From: Rhizobium indicum
GTDB lineage: Bacteria > Pseudomonadota > Alphaproteobacteria > Rhizobiales > Rhizobiaceae
Length of the DNA: 64,000 nucleotides
Direction: 5' to 3'
NCBI RefSeq assembly: GCF_005862305.2
Contig: NZ_CP054024.1
Location: 62,001-126,000, forward strand
The notes beneath the pieces were generated by a model. It was given only the letters and a program-made list of their open reading frames with translations. It did not search any database and was not told where the DNA came from. Numbering within the stretch: position 1 is the stretch's first letter; every line of letters begins with the position of its first letter. A program made the translations under genes and the position numbers. Shown in pieces: positions 9,102 to 18,202 of this stretch.

Positions 9102-10121
9102 ATGGGAAGCACGAACTTCAAGGCCGCCGCTGCTCATGTAGCCCCGGTTTATCTCGATCCGTTGGAGAGCGCGGAGAAAGCTTGTTCGGTAATTGCAGAG
9201 GCTGCTCGAAATGGCGCATCACTTGTGGTTTTTTCGGAAAGCTTTCTTCCCGGGTTTCCCGTCTGGGCGGCACTTTACCCACCCATTCAATCGCACGGAC
9301 ATTTCAAACGCTTCCTGAACGCCTCGGTATATGTGGATGGGCCAGAAATCGAGCGTGTGCGCAAAGCTGCGTCCGATAACAGTGTATTCGTTTCAATCGG
9401 TTTCTCCGAGCGCAACCCGGCAAGTGTTGGAGGACTGTGGAATAGCAATGTCTTGATTTCCGATACAGGCGAAATCCTCATCCATCATCGGAAGCTGGTC
9501 GGAACGTTTTTCGAGAAACTGGTTTGGGATCCGGGCGATGGCGCGGGTCTGGTCGTCGCAAATACAAGAATAGGCCGTATCGGCGGTCTCATCTGCGGGG
9601 AAAACACAAATCCACTCGCGCGCTACAGTCTGATGACGCAGGCCGAACAGGTTCATATAAGTAGCTATCCGCCGATCTGGCCCACTCGTGTTCCAACGGA
9701 GAGCGATAACTACGATAACAGGGCGGCCAACCGCATTCGGGCCTCAGCCCATTGTTTCGAGGCCAAGTGCTTCGGCATCGTTGTCGCCGGTCGGTTGGAT
9801 GAAAGCGCACGCAGATCTATTGCTTTGGATGATCCTGCGATCGCAGCGATCATAGATGCCAGTCCGCGGGCCAGCAGCTTTTTCCTCGGACCGACTGGAG
9901 CGCCATTTGGTGACGAAATGATTGATGAAGGTATCGGCTATGCCCATATCGATCTTGACGAGTGTGTTGAACCGAAACGACTTCATGACGTCGTGTCTGG
10001 CTACAACCGCTTCGATGTATTCGGCGTCACTGTCAACCGGACACGCCGAAAGCCGATCCGGTTCGAAGAGGGCCAGGAGGAATATGGAACCCGTCTCGAT
10101 GCGCCAGCCTTAGAGGAGTAA
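9102..10121 (+). CDS. Nitrilase / carbon-nitrogen hydrolase
   Basis: A 339-aa nitrilase-superfamily enzyme with the complete Glu-Lys-Cys set: E46 in FSESFLPGFPVW, K131 in HHRKLVGTFFEKLVW and C165 in GGLICGENTNPLAR. Length and the FFEKLVW segment point to a true nitrilase (branch 1) hydrolysing R-CN to carboxylate and ammonia rather than an amidase. The Cys motif reads CGEN, not the common CWEN. ATG 9102 is preferred to 9096 because of the spacing from AGAGG. The substrate is unknown. It lies 4 bp before the next gene, so it is co-transcribed with it. Confidence 0.85.
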   Translation: MGSTNFKAAAAHVAPVYLDPLESAEKACSVIAEAARNGASLVVFSESFLPGFPVWAALYPPIQSHGHFKRFLNASVYVDGPEIERVRKAASDNSVFVSIGFSERNPASVGGLWNSNVLISDTGEILIHHRKLVGTFFEKLVWDPGDGAGLVVANTRIGRIGGLICGENTNPLARYSLMTQAEQVHISSYPPIWPTRVPTESDNYDNRAANRIRASAHCFEAKCFGIVVAGRLDESARRSIALDDPAIAAIIDASPRASSFFLGPTGAPFGDEMIDEGIGYAHIDLDECVEPKRLHDVVSGYNRFDVFGVTVNRTRRKPIRFEEGQEEYGTRLDAPALEE

Positions 10122-10125
10122 GGCG

Positions 10126-11112
10126 ATGACTCGGACGGGTATGCACATGATACGGAAGGGTTTCTCCTTCAAAGGGCCGGCGAACGGGATTCACGCCCTC
10201 AACTCCTGGATCACTCCGGAGGAAGATCTCTTTCTGGTCACGCATATGGGGTTCCTGAACATCGACCCCGACCATTGGCATCTGGATGTCGATGGCCTCG
10301 TGGGCACCCCAACGAGATTGCGTCTCTCGGATCTTCAAGCCATGCCTCAGCGCGAGTACATGTCATTTCACGAATGCGCTGGAAGCCCTCTTGCCCCGAC
10401 AGTTGCCAAGCGCAGGATCGGAAATGTGGTTTGGAAAGGCGTGCCGCTGTCGCTTGTTCTGGAACGTGCAAAGATCAGCACCGATACGTCATATGTATGG
10501 ACTTCCGGCCTCGAGTGGGGCGAATACGCTGAAATTGAAGAAACCTATCAAAAAGAACTGCCTATCGAGAAGGCACTCGCAGAAGAGGTTCTTCTTGCAC
10601 TTGAGATCAACGGCCGGCCGCTCACTCCGGAGCGTGGAGGTCCGGTTCGACTGGTTGTGCCGGGTTGGTATGGCACAAACTCAGTAAAATGGGTTGGTTC
10701 GATCACGGCTGCGGATCGGCGCGCAAGCGGCGCCTATACGACGCGGTTCTATAATGACCCCACCGCGTCGGGAACGAAGCCGGTTTGGGACGTGGCCCCG
10801 GAGTCCGTTATCGTATCGCCGTCCCCAAATGATCTGCTGTCAGCGGACATGCCAACGAAAATATGGGGCTGGGCTTGGGGAGATCGCCGGATCTCTAGCG
10901 TCGAGGTCAGCGTGGACGGTGGAGGCTCATGGCAGACTGCCTCACTAGGGCCGCGCGAGGGAAGAAGTTGGCAGCGGTTCGAGTTGACTTGGTCGCCGGA
11001 GCCAGGCCCCCACGTCCTGTTATGTCGCTGCAAAAACGAGCTTGGGGAAGAACAGCCGGCATCTGATGCGAGAAACGCGGTGCACTCGGTTCAAGTTCAA
11101 GTTGATTTCTAG
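10126..11112 (+). CDS. Sulfite-oxidase-like molybdopterin oxidoreductase
   Basis: A 328-aa soluble protein of the sulfite oxidase family: an oxidoreductase molybdopterin domain (about 45-205) with the Mo-ligand cysteine in SFHECAGSP (C84, replacing the usual QCAGN), RLVVPGWYGTNSVKWVGSI as the cofactor-contact stretch, and a C-terminal Mo-co dimerisation Ig-like domain (about 215-325; KIWGWAWGD, EVSVDGGGSW, PGPHVLLCRC). No Tat signal peptide and no haem domain are visible, so it is probably cytoplasmic and passes electrons to an unidentified partner. The ATG follows GGAGTAAGG and lies 4 bp after nitrilase. Confidence 0.87.
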   Translation: MTRTGMHMIRKGFSFKGPANGIHALNSWITPEEDLFLVTHMGFLNIDPDHWHLDVDGLVGTPTRLRLSDLQAMPQREYMSFHECAGSPLAPTVAKRRIGNVVWKGVPLSLVLERAKISTDTSYVWTSGLEWGEYAEIEETYQKELPIEKALAEEVLLALEINGRPLTPERGGPVRLVVPGWYGTNSVKWVGSITAADRRASGAYTTRFYNDPTASGTKPVWDVAPESVIVSPSPNDLLSADMPTKIWGWAWGDRRISSVEVSVDGGGSWQTASLGPREGRSWQRFELTWSPEPGPHVLLCRCKNELGEEQPASDARNAVHSVQVQVDF

Positions 11113-11282
11113 TGCCCCGCTTCTACAGCAATCAGGAGGTGACACGGCACCACGATTTTTCCGATGCAACCGATGCCGATCTCGCCATTTATCGCGGAGA
11201 GATCTCTTCGGCTGTCCAACTCCTCATCGCATCCAGCGATTGCAAGCTTGGCGATTGGAAGTCGGCACGCCTTCTGGGTTAG
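11112..11282 (+). CDS. Small open frame coupled to the molybdoenzyme gene
   Basis: A GTG start overlaps the TAG stop of the preceding gene and opens a 56-aa frame (VPRFYSNQEVTRHHDFSDATD at its start, so a possible continuation of the operon). The composition looks protein-like but no domain is recognised, and the frame ends shortly before an IS remnant. It may be the surviving N-terminus of a longer gene cut by that element. The assignment as coding is tentative. Confidence 0.3.
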   Translation: MPRFYSNQEVTRHHDFSDATDADLAIYRGEISSAVQLLIASSDCKLGDWKSARLLG

Positions 11283-11397
11283 CGCTGCGACCCGTTCTCA
11301 AGCGAGCCCAGGCACGAAAAACACCGCCGATTTGATCATAGACGGTTATCGAGAAAGCGTTAGAGCATTCCGGAGTGGCTAATCCCAATGTCGCGGG

Positions 11398-11660
11398 CGG
11401 AAAGGTGTTGGCATATCGCCTGATCGCGTCATAGGTTCGCGCGACGGCTTGCCCATTGGCAACCAGAAACCGCTCGATCTCGGCCTTCCAGGCTCCGATC
11501 CTGGGCAACGGTTGATGTTCTCGTTAGTAGACAAAATGAGTCGCATTAGAACGCAGGATTTTGCGAACTGTATTCCGCGAAACATTCAGCTCTCGGTGAT
11601 CTTCTTCACCGACCAGCCCTGAACATGGAAGGCTCGTCGGACACGGGCAATCGTATCCAC
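11398..11660 (-). pseudogene. IS21-family IstA transposase remnant
   Basis: Read on the - strand in two frames, the segment gives TIARVRRAFHVQGWSVKKIT, then ELNVSRNTVRKILRS, then LPRIGAWKAEIERFLVANG and TYDAIRRYA. This matches the N-terminal helix-turn-helix and the following linker of IS21 IstA (SRNTVRKxLR; PWxxELExxL...YDAVRRYA). Frame breaks and an internal deletion are present; the integrase core and istB are missing. Confidence 0.7.
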
Positions 11661-11764
11661 TCTCTCCAACTCTCCACCCCATCTACTGGCAAAAGCCGAT
11701 GGTCGGATGAAATCCAAGGGGTTAAAATCGGATAAGTATTACCCCCGAGAGGGGTCAACATTCC

Positions 11765-11932
11765 ATGCTTAACACACAATCAGTAGCCTGTGTCGGTACA
11801 CCTACCGTTCGGGGCGTGGGCGAGCGTTGGTTCCGCGCGGGTGACACTATTTTCCTGATGCCCCGAGCGAGGTTCCACATCTTCGACGGTGAGGGCGGGC
11901 CAACGGATCCTAACCCACGCCCAAGCCGATGA
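11765..11932 (+). pseudogene. Possible C-terminal (TOBE) remnant of an ABC sugar ATPase
   Basis: A 55-aa frame from ATG 11765 contains GERWFRAGDTIFLMPRARFH followed by IFDGEGG. This resembles the C-terminal TOBE/OB region of MalK/UgpC-type ATPases (GDTVxLxP...xHLFDAxG). There is no ATPase core. A weak purine-rich site precedes the ATG, but the piece is best read as a fragment. Confidence 0.35.
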
Positions 11933-12042
11933 CACCTCTAAGGTCCACATGAACATTTAGGAGAAGTGCGTTCCGGCTCGTTGAGTCCTGCTTCAGAAAG
12001 ATCGCTTTTCATGCGGGCGGAGTGCCGAACCCACTTCGACTC

Positions 12043-12436
12043 CTAAGCGATCGAAGCACGCATCGTCTTGTCGTTCAGTGTTTGGGCCAAGTCGGCCGAG
12101 AGGCAGCCGAACCTATAGGCCGCGGACCAGATCTCGCCCGGCGCCAGGATGGGGACATTGTTTTCCTGCTTTTCCTTAAGATAACCCTCGATCCCCGAGG
12201 CGCACGGCAGCGCCAGGCCCAGTGCGTTCTGGTCCGGGGTGCAGGACATCAGCGCACGGCCTCGGCAACTCGGCCATCCGGAAGCCCATATGGTCGGCCA
12301 CGCCGACACGGTGGTTTTGGAGCGATTCGGCCCAGCCGTCGTTCTTGGCGGCGAACTGGAAAAAACGGCGATGAAAATTATCAATCAACCCTTGGACCTC
12401 TGAGCAAGCTGAGCATCTGACGCGCAGCGCTTTCAT
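12043..12436 (-). pseudogene. Frameshifted C-terminal remnant, possibly aldose-epimerase-like
   Basis: Two overlapping - strand frames each contain half of a coherent protein tail: IDNFHRRFFQFAAKNDGWAE and NHRVGVADHMGFRMAELP in one (12176-12436), then TPDQNALGLALPCASGIEGY and PILAPGEIWSAAYRFGCL in the other (12043-12384). The second half resembles C-termini of carbohydrate-binding mutarotase-like proteins. A frameshift near 12260-12290 joins them. It directly follows the SorC regulator and overlaps its 3' end. The identity is uncertain. Confidence 0.4.
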
Positions 12437-13364
12437 CAGTCACCAAAGTATTGCAGCCTATTCGCCTGATAGCTGCCAAGATTGCGGCGGCTCGTTGTTC
12501 TCCCCCCGATGCGATAACCACGTGCCGTGCGCGTCTCACTGTATCGAGATCGACTGACATCACCCGATCGTTTACCGGATGGTCCACCGTGCGGCCGTCT
12601 CGATCGAGAAAATTGCACAGAACATCGCACATTGCTCCCTCGCTGATGAGCGTCTCCAACTCCTCTGGCGCAAGAGATGCGACCGACAGCGATGTTGAAT
12701 GGGTGCCGATATCGCCGACGCTCACCAGTGCAATGTCCAGATCGGCGGACAGCTTCATGATCCGATTCAAACCGCACTTTTCGATTAGGCGTTCTTTGGT
12801 GTCGGGAGAATCAACCAGCAGCGGCGCCATCAAAAGAAAACATTGCGCCCCGAGTTGATTGGCGAGCTGCCAGGTAAAATCGATCGGATTTTCATGCTGG
12901 GCTTCCACTGTACCTCCAAGCAGAGACACAATTTTTACCCCTTCGCGCCGCAGCGGGCGAAAACTCGAAAGCGCGGCACTGAGTGTTCGTCCCCAGCCAA
13001 CCCCGATCGTCGCGTTGTTGGGAATGGTGTCGGAAAGAAACTGACCCAGCGCTTGCCCAACGGCCCGGGCCGTTCCGTCGACATCCTTCGCCGGCGGCGT
13101 GACGATCACTTCGTCGAGATTGAGCGCGGCTTCCAGCTCAGATGCCAGCTCCAACTCGCTTGCGGCCTGCTTCACCCAAATCTGGATTTCGCCCCGCTTC
13201 AGCGCCTCATCGAGGAGCTTAACGATTGTGCTGCGGCTGACCCCCAGTTTTGCGGCGACTTCGTTTTGGGTAAGTTTCTGATTGTAATAAAGAAAAGCTG
13301 CCTTCAACCTGAGGCTTTCAGCGTCCAGCAAGCTGGTGGGGGGCATCCTTGTCAGTTTTGTCAT
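12381..13364 (-). CDS. SorC/DeoR-type sugar-binding transcriptional regulator
   Basis: A 327-aa regulator. Residues ~10-60 form a helix-turn-helix (KLTQNEVAAKLGVSRSTIVKLLDEAL); the rest is a SorC effector domain (TIGVGWGRTLSAALSSF, VKIVSLLGG, VVIASGGEQRAAAILAAIR) that typically binds a sugar phosphate. ATG 13364 is supported by GGAGGGG upstream; longer in-frame extension has no such site. It is the last gene of the leftward E1-lipoyl-hydrolase-kinase operon and is the natural candidate to bind the two matching sites at 18096-18231. Confidence 0.85.
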   Translation of the reverse strand: MTKLTRMPPTSLLDAESLRLKAAFLYYNQKLTQNEVAAKLGVSRSTIVKLLDEALKRGEIQIWVKQAASELELASELEAALNLDEVIVTPPAKDVDGTARAVGQALGQFLSDTIPNNATIGVGWGRTLSAALSSFRPLRREGVKIVSLLGGTVEAQHENPIDFTWQLANQLGAQCFLLMAPLLVDSPDTKERLIEKCGLNRIMKLSADLDIALVSVGDIGTHSTSLSVASLAPEELETLISEGAMCDVLCNFLDRDGRTVDHPVNDRVMSVDLDTVRRARHVVIASGGEQRAAAILAAIRRIGCNTLVTDESAARQMLSLLRGPRVD

Positions 13365-13545
13365 CCAATCCGCCCCTCCGAAAGTGTCGGCAGCCCATCG
13401 TTCTACCAACTTGGATAATCGTTGCGCCCACGATGCGAACGGCGCCCAAATCCGTTCGCAGATCTTCGAGTAAAGCATCTCTAGACGTGGCGATTCACCC
13501 TTAACTGGCACGGCTAGCCTCCGCAATAGCTTGCGGTGCTTGGCG

Positions 13546-14502
13546 TCACATTTGACTGCTCTCGTCGTATCCAGCCACGATGATTTCTCTGCGCCACGGC
13601 GGGTCACTTCCGCGGTGCTCGCAGGCAAGACTTGCAACATGTGCGGCAAACTCGAGAGCTTTGCGAGCCCGGTCACCCGTCAAGGCACCGATGCTATCGC
13701 GATGCAAGTCGCCGCTCTGCTGGAGATGGGTGAGAAAGCCTGCAATGAGTGCGTCTCCGGCTCCAACGGTATCAACAACCCTTGCAGGGCGTGCTGGAAC
13801 TTCAACGACTCTGCCACCCGCAAGATAAACCGTTGCGCCCCCCGCACCCCGGCTGACGAGGACGATCTTGGCCTGGTTTGAAAGCCAACTCTCCGCTGCT
13901 GAATGCGGCCCAACACCCGGCTGCATGAATCCGAGATCCGTCACCGACAGCTTTACGATATCAGCCATACCGCAGAGGCGATTGAGACGCTGGCGATATG
14001 CCTCTGGATCCTGCGCCAGACCGGGCCGGCAGTTTGGATCGATTGAGAGCACGCGCTTACCCTGTTCGTTCTCGAACAGCGACTCGCAAGCGCTCGAGAC
14101 AGGGGGGTGAATCAACGTGACCGAACCGATGTGCAGGACGTCAACCTCGGTGCCCAAAGATGGTGCCCCTTTCAGCGTCCAGTGCCGTGCCGCACTGCCG
14201 CTGTCATAGAACGCATACTCAGGCTCGTCGTCGCCCAGACGCACAAAAGCCAACGTCGTGTCGAAAGGCAGGCGGGTTGCATAGCGAAGATCAATCCCCG
14301 CTTCGTTGAATTGCTGAACCAGCATGGCGCCAAAAAAATCCTCGGACAGCCCTCCCATGAATCCGACTTTCCCGCCTAACCTGCCAATCGCAGTCGCGAT
14401 GTTGCAGCAGGATCCACCACAGACAGGGATGTAGCCACTGCCACCTTCCGGGAGCGCGACCGGCAAGAAGTCAATCAAGGCATCACCGCAGACAACGATC
14501 AT
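13546..14502 (-). CDS. PfkB family carbohydrate kinase (fructokinase-like)
   Basis: A 318-aa ribokinase-superfamily kinase. It begins MIVVCGDALIDFLPV, has the N-terminal glycine-rich signature PVCGGSCCNIATAIGRLGG, and ends with the catalytic motif VVDTVGAGDALIAGF (base Asp, anion hole GAGD). ATG 14502 follows GGGGGGATGAG, which overlaps the stop of the preceding hydrolase gene. It phosphorylates a sugar or keto-sugar, probably the substrate delivered by the divergent ABC transporter, before or after isomerisation. Confidence 0.87.
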   Translation of the reverse strand: MIVVCGDALIDFLPVALPEGGSGYIPVCGGSCCNIATAIGRLGGKVGFMGGLSEDFFGAMLVQQFNEAGIDLRYATRLPFDTTLAFVRLGDDEPEYAFYDSGSAARHWTLKGAPSLGTEVDVLHIGSVTLIHPPVSSACESLFENEQGKRVLSIDPNCRPGLAQDPEAYRQRLNRLCGMADIVKLSVTDLGFMQPGVGPHSAAESWLSNQAKIVLVSRGAGGATVYLAGGRVVEVPARPARVVDTVGAGDALIAGFLTHLQQSGDLHRDSIGALTGDRARKALEFAAHVASLACEHRGSDPPWRREIIVAGYDESSQM

Positions 14503-14506
14503 GAAC

Positions 14507-15301
14507 TCATCCCCCCAATTCCAATACGGCACTCTTCAGAAATTCACAAAGATGTCGGCTTACGGCTCTGCTTGCCTCAACGTGAGGAAGATGCCCGGTA
14601 TCCGGCAGAGTCAGCACTTGAGCGTTGAACCTCGACAGTCTCGGACGGTCGATCGGATTTATCGTGTCTTCCTCTCCCCAAATGACGATCCGCGGAACTC
14701 TGCTGACGGCTATGGAGGCCACATGGGGTTCAATCGAGGTCTCGACATGGCTTAACTCCGAAGCCAGGGCTCTAAGAGCGGCACGAATGCCCGGTCGTTC
14801 CAGGTGATCGAGGAGCCGTTGAGCGATCGGTGGCGTTATCAGGCGCGGGCGCGAGACCAAACGCTGAAGTAGCGCCAACGCAGAGCCCAACTCGCTAAGT
14901 TCAGGCAGTTCGCTCAGAAATTCTCGACCGACCTCTTTGCCCAGACCAGCCGGTGCGATCAGGCCAAGGCCGGCGACCAAATCCGGTCGGCGGGCTGCCA
15001 GTTCGATGGCGATTGCGCCGCCCAGTGAATGCCCCACCACTACAAAGCGATCGTTCTGTCGCGCGAGTGCGTCAATCAGTTCATCGGCCATCTCCGAGAT
15101 TTTCATGCCAGTCCTGCCAGGCGGTTGACCGCCATGCGCAGGCAGATCGCAGCTAAAAACCGCAAACGACTGCATGAGCGCGTCCTGATTGGCTATCCAG
15201 CTCATTCGGTCAGCTCCGAACCCGTGGAGAAGCAGAAGGTTCGGCCCCGACCCACCCAAGCGGAAGACTGGAAGCGGTAAGTTTGCGGTCGCGTTTGTCA
15301 C
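14507..15301 (-). CDS. Alpha/beta hydrolase of the acetoin-dehydrogenase (AcoC-like) type
   Basis: A 264-aa alpha/beta-fold hydrolase with LLLLHGFGADRMSW (oxyanion region), nucleophile S92 in VVGHSLGGA, an acidic residue in IWGEED (~214) and catalytic His in DTGHLPHVE. Proteins of this type occur fused to lipoyl domains in AcoC (acetoin dehydrogenase E2). Here the lipoyl domain is the separate upstream gene, whose end overlaps this start by 4 bp. It probably acts as thioesterase, acyl-carbon hydrolase or acyltransferase in the same complex. Confidence 0.8.
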   Translation of the reverse strand: MTNATANLPLPVFRLGGSGPNLLLLHGFGADRMSWIANQDALMQSFAVFSCDLPAHGGQPPGRTGMKISEMADELIDALARQNDRFVVVGHSLGGAIAIELAARRPDLVAGLGLIAPAGLGKEVGREFLSELPELSELGSALALLQRLVSRPRLITPPIAQRLLDHLERPGIRAALRALASELSHVETSIEPHVASIAVSRVPRIVIWGEEDTINPIDRPRLSRFNAQVLTLPDTGHLPHVEASRAVSRHLCEFLKSAVLELGG

Positions 15302-15534
15302 GTCTCGATGATCCCAAGCGTGGAGCCCACTGCCGCAAGCTCGTCTGCGGGAACCAGGATTTTCTTCAGAATGCCTGTCGCTGGGGCTTCGATTTCCATG
15401 GTGACCTTGGGTGTCGTGATCAGGACGAGTTGTTCACCTTCGGTGACCATGTCGCCTTCCGTCTTGAACCACTCGTCGATCTGGGCCTCGTCGATTTCGT
15501 TTCCGAGATTCGGCATGATGATCGGGATATCCAT
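15298..15534 (-). CDS. Single-domain lipoyl/biotinyl carrier protein
   Basis: A 78-aa protein consisting only of a lipoyl domain: IPIIMPNLGNEIDEAQIDEW, then the lipoylation site K43 in ITTPKVTMEIEAPATG. ATG 15534 follows GAGGAA. Normally this domain is the N-terminus of an E2 acyltransferase; no E2 catalytic domain is encoded nearby. It lies between the E1 gene (30 bp downstream of it) and the AcoC-like hydrolase (4-bp overlap), suggesting a stand-alone swinging-arm subunit. Confidence 0.87.
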   Translation of the reverse strand: MDIPIIMPNLGNEIDEAQIDEWFKTEGDMVTEGEQLVLITTPKVTMEIEAPATGILKKILVPADELAAVGSTLGIIET

Positions 15535-15563
15535 ATGTGTTCCTCGCTCAAAGATGTGTTGGT

Positions 15564-18029
15564 TCACAGACCGAGACGGGCAAGTTCCCGATCGTCCCAG
15601 TCACGTATGCTGCGGCGGTTGCTGCGCTGGCCTGGAAACAACTCGCTGGTGATGACATCAATGATGTCATCTTTCTGGGGAAAGTAGGTTGATTCCATCT
15701 CAGCCCCGGGCACGATCCAATTCGGAGAGCCGATTACACGAGGCGCGGCGTGAAGAGTTTCATAGCCGAATCGCGTAATGTTTGCGGCGAGCGTCATCAG
15801 GAAGCTGCCGCGCTCCGAGGCCTCCGATACCAGTACGATGCGTCCGGTTTTCCTTATCGAGGCAAGCACGGGTTCATAGTTAAATGGAACAAGCGAACGC
15901 GCATCAATCACTTCGACCGAGATGCCGAAGGTGCTTTCGAGTTCTTCAGCAGCAGCGAGCGCGGAGTAAAGCGAAGGTCCCACCGTCAGAATTGTGACGT
16001 CTTCTCCAGCGCGCTTACAATCGGGTTCACCAATGGGAAGTTGGTAGTAGCCGGTCGGTACGCCTTCATTGCGGAACTCTTCCACGGTGTCGTAGAGGCG
16101 CTGGCTTTCAAAGAAAACCACCGGATCGTTGCCTGACAATGCGGAAGCCAACAGGCCTTTCGCATCATACGGCGTTGCCGGATATACAACTTTGAGGCCT
16201 GGAATATGGGCGCATAATGCCGTCCAGTCTTGACTATGCTGGGCGCCGTACTTCGAACCGATCGAGCAACGCAAAACGACGGGAACCTTCAACTCACCTC
16301 CGGACATCGATTGCCATTTTGCCATCTGATTGAAGACTTCGTCGCCCGCCCGGCCTAGAAAGTCGCCATACATCAGTTCCACCAGCGCGCGGCCGCCCTC
16401 GAGCGCAAAGCCGACCGCCGTCGCAACGATCGCAGCCTCGGAGATCGGTGAATTGAACAACCGATCATGCGGTAGGATTTCGGCAAGCCCCCGGTAAACG
16501 CCGAATGCGCCACCCCATTCGCGGCATTCTTCCCCATAGGCGACAAGGCTGCCGTCGTGCGTCATGTGGTGCAAGACGGACTCGAACAACGCGTCACGCA
16601 ATGTGATAGCCCGCATGGGTGACAGCTTGGCTCCGTCCTCGGCAAAGCCGTATCGACTTTTCTTCGCGTCCTGACGGATCCGGCTCACCTCGTTGACAGG
16701 CTTGAGGAGCGAAACTTCTTGCGAGGGCAGCTCTATGTTGGTGTTCGAGAACATGAGCTTGCCGATCAGCGTTGGATCTGCATGAATATCAACGGGAGGA
16801 GTAAGTGCCGGATCGACCGCGATCGCAGTAATCGAGCGCATGCGATCCGTTGTCTGTTCGCGCAGTTCGGCGACCTGGCCAGCGGTCACAATCCCGGCCT
16901 CCTGAAGGCGATTGGAGAACAGAATGATAGGATCGTGCTGTTCCCACGCCTGGATCTCGTCCTTCGTCCGATATGAGTTGATATCTGTCGTTGAATGACC
17001 CGAGCTGCGGTAACATTCGACGTCCAGCAAGGCGGGCCCGCGGCCTTGAACCAAAAGCTCGCGCTTGCGTGCGACGGCGTCAGCAACGGCGAGCGGATTT
17101 GTTCCGTCGACGGTTTCCGCGTGTATGGCTTGCTGGTTGACCGCCAGCCCTATGCGAGACAGGCGGTCCCATCCCATTGTTTCACCGATGGTCTGACCGC
17201 CCATCGCATAAAAGTTGTTGGTGAAGAAAAACAGGACCGGCAAACCTCCTTTGAAAGCATCTGCCCACAGCGTCTCGAATTGTGCCATAGCGGCGAAATT
17301 CATAGCTTCCCAGACGGGCCCGCAGCCAGTAGAGCCATCGCCCGCGTTGGCCACAGTGATGCCGCTGGCCCCCGCAAGCTTCTTTCGCAATGCGGCCCCC
17401 GTGGCTATTCCGGCGGACGCGCCGACGATTGCATTGTTCGGATAAGTCCCAAAAGGCGGGAAGAAGGCATGCATCGACCCGCCCATGCCTCGGTTGAAAC
17501 CGGTTGAGCGCATGAAGATCTCTGAAAGCAGGCCGAGCAGTAGAAAATTCTCCGCGGTCTCGCTTGTTTTCGGACCCTGCAGAGAGGTCTCCACGGTCCT
17601 GAGAAGCGTACCACGCTCATGGCTCTCCATGATCAGACGCAAGGCATCATCCGGGAGCTTTCGGATCGCAGAAAGGCCCTTCGCGATGAACTCGCCATGG
17701 CTGCGATGACTTCCGAAAATATGGTCATGCGGCTCGAGTGAGGCTGCCGCTCCGACGGCAGCAGCCTCTTGCCCGATCGAAAGGTGAGCCGGCCCTTTGT
17801 AGTTAAACTCAATGCCGCAATATGCTCCCTTTCCCTTTAGCGAAGCCAAAATCGTCTCAAATTCGCGTATGATCATCATATCGCGCAGAATTTGCAGCAA
17901 TCCTTCGTCGCCATACCGGGCACGTTCCGCCTCGATATTCTCATCGTACGCGTGGATAGGAATTGAGGGTGCTTGCAGCGTGCTGCGCACCTTGAAGATC
18001 CTAGGGTCGATGTGGATTTCCTTGGGCAT
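15564..18029 (-). CDS. Fused alpha-beta E1 component of a thiamine-diphosphate 2-oxo acid/acetoin-type dehydrogenase
   Basis: An 821-aa protein with both E1 subunits on one chain. Residues ~45-385 are E1-alpha, with the ThDP motif GDG (230-232) to NN (271-272) and GMGGSMH. Residues ~480-800 are E1-beta, with LRDALFESVLHHM, the glutamate-containing YGEECREWGG, SPISEAAIVATAVGFALEGG and VIDARSLVPFNYE. Pyruvate, acetoin and branched-chain enzymes usually have two separate genes. GGAGG precedes the ATG. It heads the leftward operon and faces a sugar epimerase/ABC transporter operon across a 350-bp control region, so the substrate may be a sugar-derived ketone or 2-oxo acid; this is inferred. Confidence 0.85.
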   Translation of the reverse strand: MPKEIHIDPRIFKVRSTLQAPSIPIHAYDENIEAERARYGDEGLLQILRDMMIIREFETILASLKGKGAYCGIEFNYKGPAHLSIGQEAAAVGAAASLEPHDHIFGSHRSHGEFIAKGLSAIRKLPDDALRLIMESHERGTLLRTVETSLQGPKTSETAENFLLLGLLSEIFMRSTGFNRGMGGSMHAFFPPFGTYPNNAIVGASAGIATGAALRKKLAGASGITVANAGDGSTGCGPVWEAMNFAAMAQFETLWADAFKGGLPVLFFFTNNFYAMGGQTIGETMGWDRLSRIGLAVNQQAIHAETVDGTNPLAVADAVARKRELLVQGRGPALLDVECYRSSGHSTTDINSYRTKDEIQAWEQHDPIILFSNRLQEAGIVTAGQVAELREQTTDRMRSITAIAVDPALTPPVDIHADPTLIGKLMFSNTNIELPSQEVSLLKPVNEVSRIRQDAKKSRYGFAEDGAKLSPMRAITLRDALFESVLHHMTHDGSLVAYGEECREWGGAFGVYRGLAEILPHDRLFNSPISEAAIVATAVGFALEGGRALVELMYGDFLGRAGDEVFNQMAKWQSMSGGELKVPVVLRCSIGSKYGAQHSQDWTALCAHIPGLKVVYPATPYDAKGLLASALSGNDPVVFFESQRLYDTVEEFRNEGVPTGYYQLPIGEPDCKRAGEDVTILTVGPSLYSALAAAEELESTFGISVEVIDARSLVPFNYEPVLASIRKTGRIVLVSEASERGSFLMTLAANITRFGYETLHAAPRVIGSPNWIVPGAEMESTYFPQKDDIIDVITSELFPGQRSNRRSIRDWDDRELARLGL

Positions 18030-18095
18030 TCTGACCTCCGATGGGATTTGCCGGGGTCACAATCCCCTTAGCCGCTAGACATATATCGTCACACC

Positions 18096-18124
18096 AAATG
18101 TATTTCAAGAAAGATTTTTGTGTT
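18096..18124 (+). promoter_or_regulatory. Operator-like site 1 of the divergent sugar locus
   Basis: This 29-bp stretch begins AAATGTATTTCA and ends TTTTTGTGTT. It matches the element at 18203-18231 at about 22 of 29 positions, same orientation. It lies 67 bp before the E1 start on the opposite strand. A binding site for the locus SorC regulator is the simplest reading; binding is inferred. Confidence 0.5.
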
Positions 18125-18202
18125 AGATGCTTTTAAGCGGGAATCGTACAAATGCGGCGAAACGGCAATTTGTGGCTGGGCATGGCGTCAGATCCCGTAA
18201 AC

